From positions 236 through 8,143 of the forward strand of contig JASEIE010000147.1 in the NCBI GenBank assembly GCA_030024065.1: 7,908 nt of DNA. The letters run 5' to 3'. Source of the stretch: Thermodesulfobacteriota bacterium (GTDB taxonomy: Bacteria; Desulfobacterota; BSN033; UBA1163). The notes under the pieces were generated by a model. That model had not been told where the DNA came from. It was given only the letters and a program-made list of their open reading frames with translations, and searched no databases. Both the position numbers and the translations under genes were made by a program. Positions 5,716 through 7,908 of the stretch are shown in pieces; within the stretch, counting starts at the first letter, position 1, and each line of letters starts with the position of its first letter.

Positions 5716-5789
5716 TAGTCTTCGACTAGAAGTAAGTCCCTGTGGGACTGGAATCGAGTTCATTCTGAACCGGAAGTTAGCCTTCGGCT
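5716..5789. repeat. Row of four different hairpins at about 21-nt period
   Basis: Four perfect small stems follow each other. TAGTC-TTC-GACTA spans 5716-5728. AGTCCC-TGT-GGGACT spans 5735-5749. GTTCA-TTC-TGAAC spans 5758-5770. AGCC-TTC-GGCT spans 5779-5789. Loop centres are 5722, 5742, 5764 and 5784, a spacing of 20, 22 and 20 nt. Every loop has three bases and three of the four are TTC. Stem sequences are unrelated, yet the linkers are alike: GAAGTA, GGAATCGA, CGGAAGTT, then GGAATGTCG after the last. No protein reading fits. It could be a structured transcript or a DNA-level hairpin array. Confidence 0.7.
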
Positions 5790-5841
5790 GGAATGTCGTT
5801 GGAAAAAGGGCTTGGTGCCAGGCAACGGTAATACGGTATTG

Positions 5842-5922
5842 CTTTTCTTGGCTTATTTGGTTCATCTGGCTTGTTTGGTCCCGGTGAGATAGCAGAAAAT
5901 TGGGCATCTCACGGGATAAATC
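5842..5922. repeat. 9-mer array D followed by bulged hairpin (copy 2)
   Basis: The units TTTTCTTGG, CTTATTTGG, TTCATCTGG and CTTGTTTGG lead into the stem TCCC-(G)-GTGAGAT (5879-5890) pairing with ATCTCAC-GGGA (5906-5916). The shared tail TAAATCT follows. This is the same composite as 227-305, with stem-preserving changes. Just to its right, a further TATTTGGTTTGTTTG stretch (about 5923-5937) encodes the last residues of the PIN protein ending at 5922. Confidence 0.6.
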
Positions 5923-6383
5923 TATTTGGTTTGTTTGAATTGGGCTATATTTTCTAATAATAATTCTTCGGATACATAAAACCCTTTCTCTCTGAGTTCT
6001 CTTGCTTTATCATAAGCACTCCCTATTAATCCTAATCTCTCCGCTTTCATCAAAACACCAATGGTACCAGTTAATTTCAATCCTATATTTTCTGCTACTT
6101 TGCGTGCCCTCGAATCATCGATGATTATTTTTAATCCTGCCTGGCTCGCCAATGCGATAACATCGGATTCACCTTTCCCTAAATTTAATTCTGTTATGAG
6201 AAGTTTTAACAGGTTACTCTCAACCCTTCTTATCGAAAGGCATGGAAGGGATAGATTTCCAAATTCCTTGATGACCGACTCCGGTATGACAACCTCTTTG
6301 TAAATTTTACAAAGAATCGGTAGAAGGTCAATCCTCTCCAAGGCGATCAATGAAGAGGTATCAACAATGATTGGTTCAGGCAT
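5922..6383 (-). CDS. DUF3368 PIN-like toxin of a UPF0175-PIN module
   Basis: 153 residues, a full DUF3368 PIN-like protein and the probable ribonuclease toxin of this pair. Motifs in order: D8 in IIVDTSSLIAL, E40 in VIKEFG, GKGESDVIAL with E72 and D74, D89-D90 in IIIDDSRARKVA, then GTIGVLMKAERLGLI, the family's hallmark. The C-terminal half, REKGFYVSEELLLENI, is the usual DUF3368 ending. The last residues (QFKQTK) are encoded by 9-mer repeat sequence, so the natural C-terminus may have been altered by the repeat. Start ATG 6383 overlaps the UPF0175 stop by 8 nt (ATGCCTGA); the in-frame ATG at 6407 lies inside the antitoxin gene and is less likely. The coding sequence is AT-rich. Confidence 0.88.
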   Translation of the reverse strand: MPEPIIVDTSSLIALERIDLLPILCKIYKEVVIPESVIKEFGNLSLPCLSIRRVESNLLKLLITELNLGKGESDVIALASQAGLKIIIDDSRARKVAENIGLKLTGTIGVLMKAERLGLIGSAYDKARELREKGFYVSEELLLENIAQFKQTK

Positions 6384-6597
6384 GTTGAAGTTCTTTTTCG
6401 AGGTCAAGCTTTGAATATTTTATAGGTGGAACACCTTTATGTAAAAGAATTTCCACAAAGGCTTTCTCTGAATAACCCGCTATTTCAGCAGCCTTTCCAA
6501 GAGAGATCATACCCTCCTCAAGAAGCTTTATCGCAAGAAACAATTTTACCTCATCCTCTTTTATATTCATTTCTGGAAGATTAACCGATATTCCCAT
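6376..6597 (-). CDS. UPF0175-family antitoxin
   Basis: 73 residues of the UPF0175 family, small DNA-binding proteins that regularly precede DUF3368 toxins. The diagnostic core is LFLAIKLLEEGMISLGKAAE followed by IAGYSEKAFVEILLHKGVP. This is a helix-turn-helix-like stretch in which ISLGKAAEIAGYS is nearly invariant in the family. Start ATG 6597 is supported by AGAGGTG five bases upstream. The protein probably binds its own promoter region and neutralises the PIN toxin encoded next to it, with which it overlaps by 8 nt. Confidence 0.88.
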   Translation of the reverse strand: MGISVNLPEMNIKEDEVKLFLAIKLLEEGMISLGKAAEIAGYSEKAFVEILLHKGVPPIKYSKLDLEKELQHA

Positions 6598-6629
6598 GGG
6601 ATCACCTCTTTTCCCTTAATTTCAGGTTT

Positions 6630-6635
6630 ATTATA
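6630..6635 (-). promoter_or_regulatory. Candidate -10 box for the UPF0175-PIN operon
   Basis: A perfect TATAAT on the minus strand (6635-6630) lies about 32 nt before ATG 6597, within very A/T-rich sequence. The corresponding -35 position (near TCGAAA) is poor, so activity may depend on the A-rich upstream tract. Confidence 0.35.
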
Positions 6636-6713
6636 CTATTTCTTTTATTTAATTTCGAGTCCAGCGCTCCCCTTGGTAATACCTGAGCAAAATTCCAAGA
6701 AGAAAGAATCAAT

Positions 6714-6814
6714 GGGGTCAAATATTCTTGACAATTATTTCGTTCATCTCGTCTATCTCATCTATCTGGTCTTTCTGGTTTGTCTGGTTTATATTGTCTC
6801 CTGGGGTACGAACC
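6714..6814. repeat. Composite repeat: GGGGTCA box, 9-mer array E, GGGGTACGAAC
   Basis: The fullest copy of the composite. It has GGGGTCAAATA with CTTGACAAT (6714-6735), then nine-base units TTCATCTCG, TCTATCTCA, TCTATCTGG, TCTTTCTGG, TTTGTCTGG, TTTATATTG, and the closing CTGGGGTACGAAC. Read on the plus strand it translates to a meaningless LVYLVYLVFLVCLVYIV, as expected of a 9-nt period. It runs over the stop codon of the 6789-7067 gene, supplying the last codons (VPQETI). Confidence 0.7.
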
Positions 6815-7067
6815 AGTGCTCCTTCATCAGCTGCAAAAACCAGGTAGTAATCGGATAGCGTGACTCAGAGCCGATAACAGAGTCGATACCGCATCTTGGG
6901 CAAAGCGCGGTCTGACCGACACCTTCCTTCTCATCGATCCATTCCTTCACTTCGATTGGCAAAAATATCTCCACACAATAAAAACATCCACATCGTTCGC
7001 TCGAAAGTATCTCATCGCAGTTGCCCATCGAGTGTTTATGGGCCCGGACATAATCTGGTGTGGTCAT
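6789..7067 (-). CDS. Small zinc-ribbon-like conserved protein
   Basis: 92 residues. I recognise a widespread small cytoplasmic protein family of unknown role by RCGCFYC (C26, C28, C31), then the IF-P-E--EW-D segment (IFLPIEVKEWIDE), QTALCPRCGIDSVIG (C56, C59) and a closing YPIT--FL--M---WF. Two CXXC pairs 25 residues apart suggest a single zinc site. There is an unusual short insertion at KEGVGQT compared with the typical form I remember. Start ATG 7067 precedes HKHS, where the family normally begins; it has only a GGGA touching the ATG. The end beyond HWF (VPQETI) derives from the adjoining repeat. The gene overlaps the preceding Cys-rich gene by 32 nt. Confidence 0.8.
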   Translation of the reverse strand: MTTPDYVRAHKHSMGNCDEILSSERCGCFYCVEIFLPIEVKEWIDEKEGVGQTALCPRCGIDSVIGSESRYPITTWFLQLMKEHWFVPQETI

Positions 7068-7308
7068 TCCCAGCTTCGAAAGGCAAATCTTCCCAAAGGA
7101 TAGGCCATGCTTCGCGGAACTTCTTTTCCTGGACCGTGGCTTCTCCAAGATATTTTCGTGGGTTGCCACACATCCAACATGAACAGACCGTATTATTCTT
7201 TGAAAGACGACCCGGACTCTTCACATGCCAATGCCTTCTATGCAACCTCTGAAGGATGATCCGGTTTCGATCATGCCGCCGAATTGCTCTTTTGGGGACA
7301 TCTGTCAT
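7036..7308 (-). CDS. Small CSCWMCGNPR-motif protein
   Basis: 90 residues. I recognise a family of short basic conserved hypothetical proteins that open with KR-IRRH-R-R (here KRAIRRHDRNR) and carry CSCWMCGNPR (C42, C44, C47) followed by a GE-T-QEK segment (LGEATVQEKKF). The three cysteines plus a nearby His could bind metal; function is unknown. Family members usually end soon after QE-R/KF. Here about 26 more residues follow and overlap the next gene by 32 nt, so the normal stop may have been lost. ATG 7308 is chosen because it sits just before KRAIRRH, but no clear Shine-Dalgarno precedes it. An upstream GTG in the same frame (7383) would add residues encoded by the 55-bp repeat and is unlikely. 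Confidence 0.65.
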   Translation of the reverse strand: MTDVPKRAIRRHDRNRIILQRLHRRHWHVKSPGRLSKNNTVCSCWMCGNPRKYLGEATVQEKKFREAWPILWEDLPFEAGNDHTRLCPGP

Positions 7309-7334
7309 AAACAAAATGTGAAGCTGCCCGGTCA

Positions 7335-7351
7335 TCCCGCCAACGGCGGGA
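7335..7351. repeat. Perfect 7-bp hairpin next to the 55-bp repeat
   Basis: TCCCGCC (7335-7341), loop AAC, GGCGGGA (7345-7351). It lies 27 nt upstream of the 7308 start and 8 nt from the 55-bp repeat. It is not followed by a T-run on either strand, so it does not look like an intrinsic terminator. Confidence 0.5.
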
Positions 7352-7358
7352 CAGATGG

Positions 7359-7413
7359 AGGGGACGTTGATGAATTCTATCACTTCTCTTTTGATTCCGT
7401 GAGGCGCAAGGTG
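7359..7413. repeat. 55-bp dispersed repeat, copy 2
   Basis: Second copy of the 3692-3746 repeat in the same orientation; 53 of 55 positions agree, the first 45 without a difference. It lies between the HEPN stop (7429) and the start of the small Cys gene (7308). Confidence 0.8.
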
Positions 7414-7428
7414 AAAACATGAGCCCTC

Positions 7429-7833
7429 TTACAGATAGTCTTTTTCTCTCAGGTGGGTGGTTATTTTTTGAATCACTCCCTCTGCTTCGCTTTTGAACTC
7501 GGTGAAATCCTCTGAGGCGAAGGTATACGACGGGTTATAATCAGCTTCTTCCCGGTATTTCATCAGCTTTGAGAATATGTGAGAGTCTTTGGCCTCAAAA
7601 GTCCCATGCTTAACGAAATGGAGGCCAAAAAGTCGGAGCCCACCTTCATGGCTTTTGGGTTCAAGTCCCTTCGTCAAAAGCAAACCCCTGACACTATAGA
7701 GAAGGGAATAATAGAGCTTCGAAATGGCGTCTTTGACAAACCCGTTCTCGAACAGGAGATTGGCAGCCCTTATCGCTTCATTCGCCCGATCGATCTCTTC
7801 CCGGATATTCTCCCTCTTGTTTTCCTCGTTCAC
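7429..7833 (-). CDS. HEPN-domain protein paired with an MNT nucleotidyltransferase
   Basis: 134 residues, helical. It matches the HEPN family often found beside MNT genes: AIRAANLLFENGFVKDAISK, then LYYSLLYSVRGLLLTKGLEP, KSHEGGLRLFGLHFVKHG, and a late YREEADYNP. The RX4-6H RNase motif of HepT-type toxins is not visible, so this belongs to the HEPN group whose catalytic activity is uncertain. The start is GTG 7833, overlapping the stop of the upstream frame by 4 nt (GTGA), with AAGGGAAGGGG-like sequence just before it. It is one half of a probable toxin-antitoxin or substrate-binding MNT-HEPN pair. It differs clearly in sequence from the HepT at 409-824, so this is not a duplicate. Confidence 0.8.
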   Translation of the reverse strand: MNEENKRENIREEIDRANEAIRAANLLFENGFVKDAISKLYYSLLYSVRGLLLTKGLEPKSHEGGLRLFGLHFVKHGTFEAKDSHIFSKLMKYREEADYNPSYTFASEDFTEFKSEAEGVIQKITTHLREKDYL

Positions 7834-7908
7834 AGAGGAACCCCTTCCCTTTCAATATCAAGGGCGATCCTTCGCTCCCTTCGTTTCAGGCGATTAAATT
7901 CATCTTCC
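7830..7908 (-). CDS. 3' end of a probable MNT nucleotidyltransferase (partial)
   Basis: The minus-strand frame entering from the window edge is open for 25 codons, very charged (RLKRRERRIALDIEREGVPL), and stops with TGA overlapping the HEPN GTG start. The catalytic GSX10DXD region would lie outside the window, so identity rests on context: MNT genes precede HEPN genes, and ends of the form I-EG--L are common in that family. Confidence 0.5.
   Translation of the reverse strand, partial: EDEFNRLKRRERRIALDIEREGVPL

Larger units (their letters stand above)
5545..5921. other. Non-coding spacer with hairpin row and 9-mer arrays
   Basis: I find no gene in these 377 bases. The minus-strand open frame at 5710-5907 merely reads through repeats. 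The region next to 5544 holds the candidate promoter. Further on are GGGGTCACATCTTC with an ACATCT-TC-AGATGT inverted repeat (5653-5672), a short 9-mer array C (TCTATCTGG, TCTTTTTGG, about 5682-5700), the four-hairpin row (5716-5789), an AATAC/GTATT palindrome near 5828-5838, 9-mer array D and a bulged hairpin. Confidence 0.6.

Noticed and set aside
5716..5789. CRISPR-like array
   Set aside because: Units are about 21 nt with only four to eight conserved linker bases and self-complementary variable parts; there are no long identical repeats or cas genes.
6673..6858. A plus-strand frame with hydrophobic LVYLVYLVFLVCLVYIV, resembling a membrane helix
   Set aside because: It is a translation of the 9-bp T-rich repeat, without ribosome binding site; the hydrophobicity follows from the T-rich codons.
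7335..7351. Intrinsic terminator
   Set aside because: The stem is perfect, but no T-run follows on either strand, and it lies just upstream of a gene start rather than after a stop.
409..7908. Chromosomal integron cassette array
   Set aside because: Same-strand small cassettes suggested this, but I find no consistent attC-like sites (paired RYYYAAC/GTTRRRY) at the gene boundaries and no integrase in the window.

Overview
This 7.9-kb window is an accessory region from a bacterium I cannot name. Every convincing gene lies on the minus strand, so transcription runs from high to low coordinates. The density of small toxin-antitoxin genes, the helical 94-residue protein and the repeat-rich spacers resemble genomes of uncultured or environmental lineages such as Desulfobacterota, Nitrospirota or Omnitrophota. 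That placement is an impression from recalled sequences, not a result.

Layout from right to left, in the direction of transcription: the 3' tail of a probable MNT nucleotidyltransferase gene (7830-7908, cut by the window edge) overlaps a HEPN gene (7429-7833). Two overlapping small Cys-rich genes follow (7036-7308, 6789-7067). Next come two toxin-antitoxin operons, each with a DUF3368 PIN-like toxin: UPF0175 antitoxin plus PIN (6597-5922) and ribbon-helix-helix antitoxin plus PIN (5544-4842). Then come a TumE/DUF6516-type toxin with its small partner (4526-3926) and a 94-residue coiled-coil protein (3653-3369). A two-gene operon made of an unrecognised helical protein and a compact radical SAM enzyme (3105-1407) is clearly more GC-rich than its surroundings. 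The last module is MntA-HepT (1198-409), in which hepT carries a one-base frameshift that puts its catalytic RX4HXY motif out of frame.

The spacers share recurring parts. A 55-bp repeat occurs twice with two mismatches, and a degenerate third copy is present. Degenerate 9-bp tandem arrays (consensus TTTATCTGG on the plus strand) lie just downstream of several stop codons and combine with GGGGTCA boxes, a GGGG-ACGAAC motif or a bulged hairpin. There is also a row of four different hairpins about 21 nt apart with triloops and GGAA-like spacers.

Four or five toxin-antitoxin-type modules, each with its own translational coupling, sit side by side between dispersed repeats. This looks like an accumulation island for small selfish or defensive cassettes. 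The least explained coding unit is the radical SAM plus helical-protein pair. The least explained non-coding units are the hairpin row and the composite 9-mer elements.
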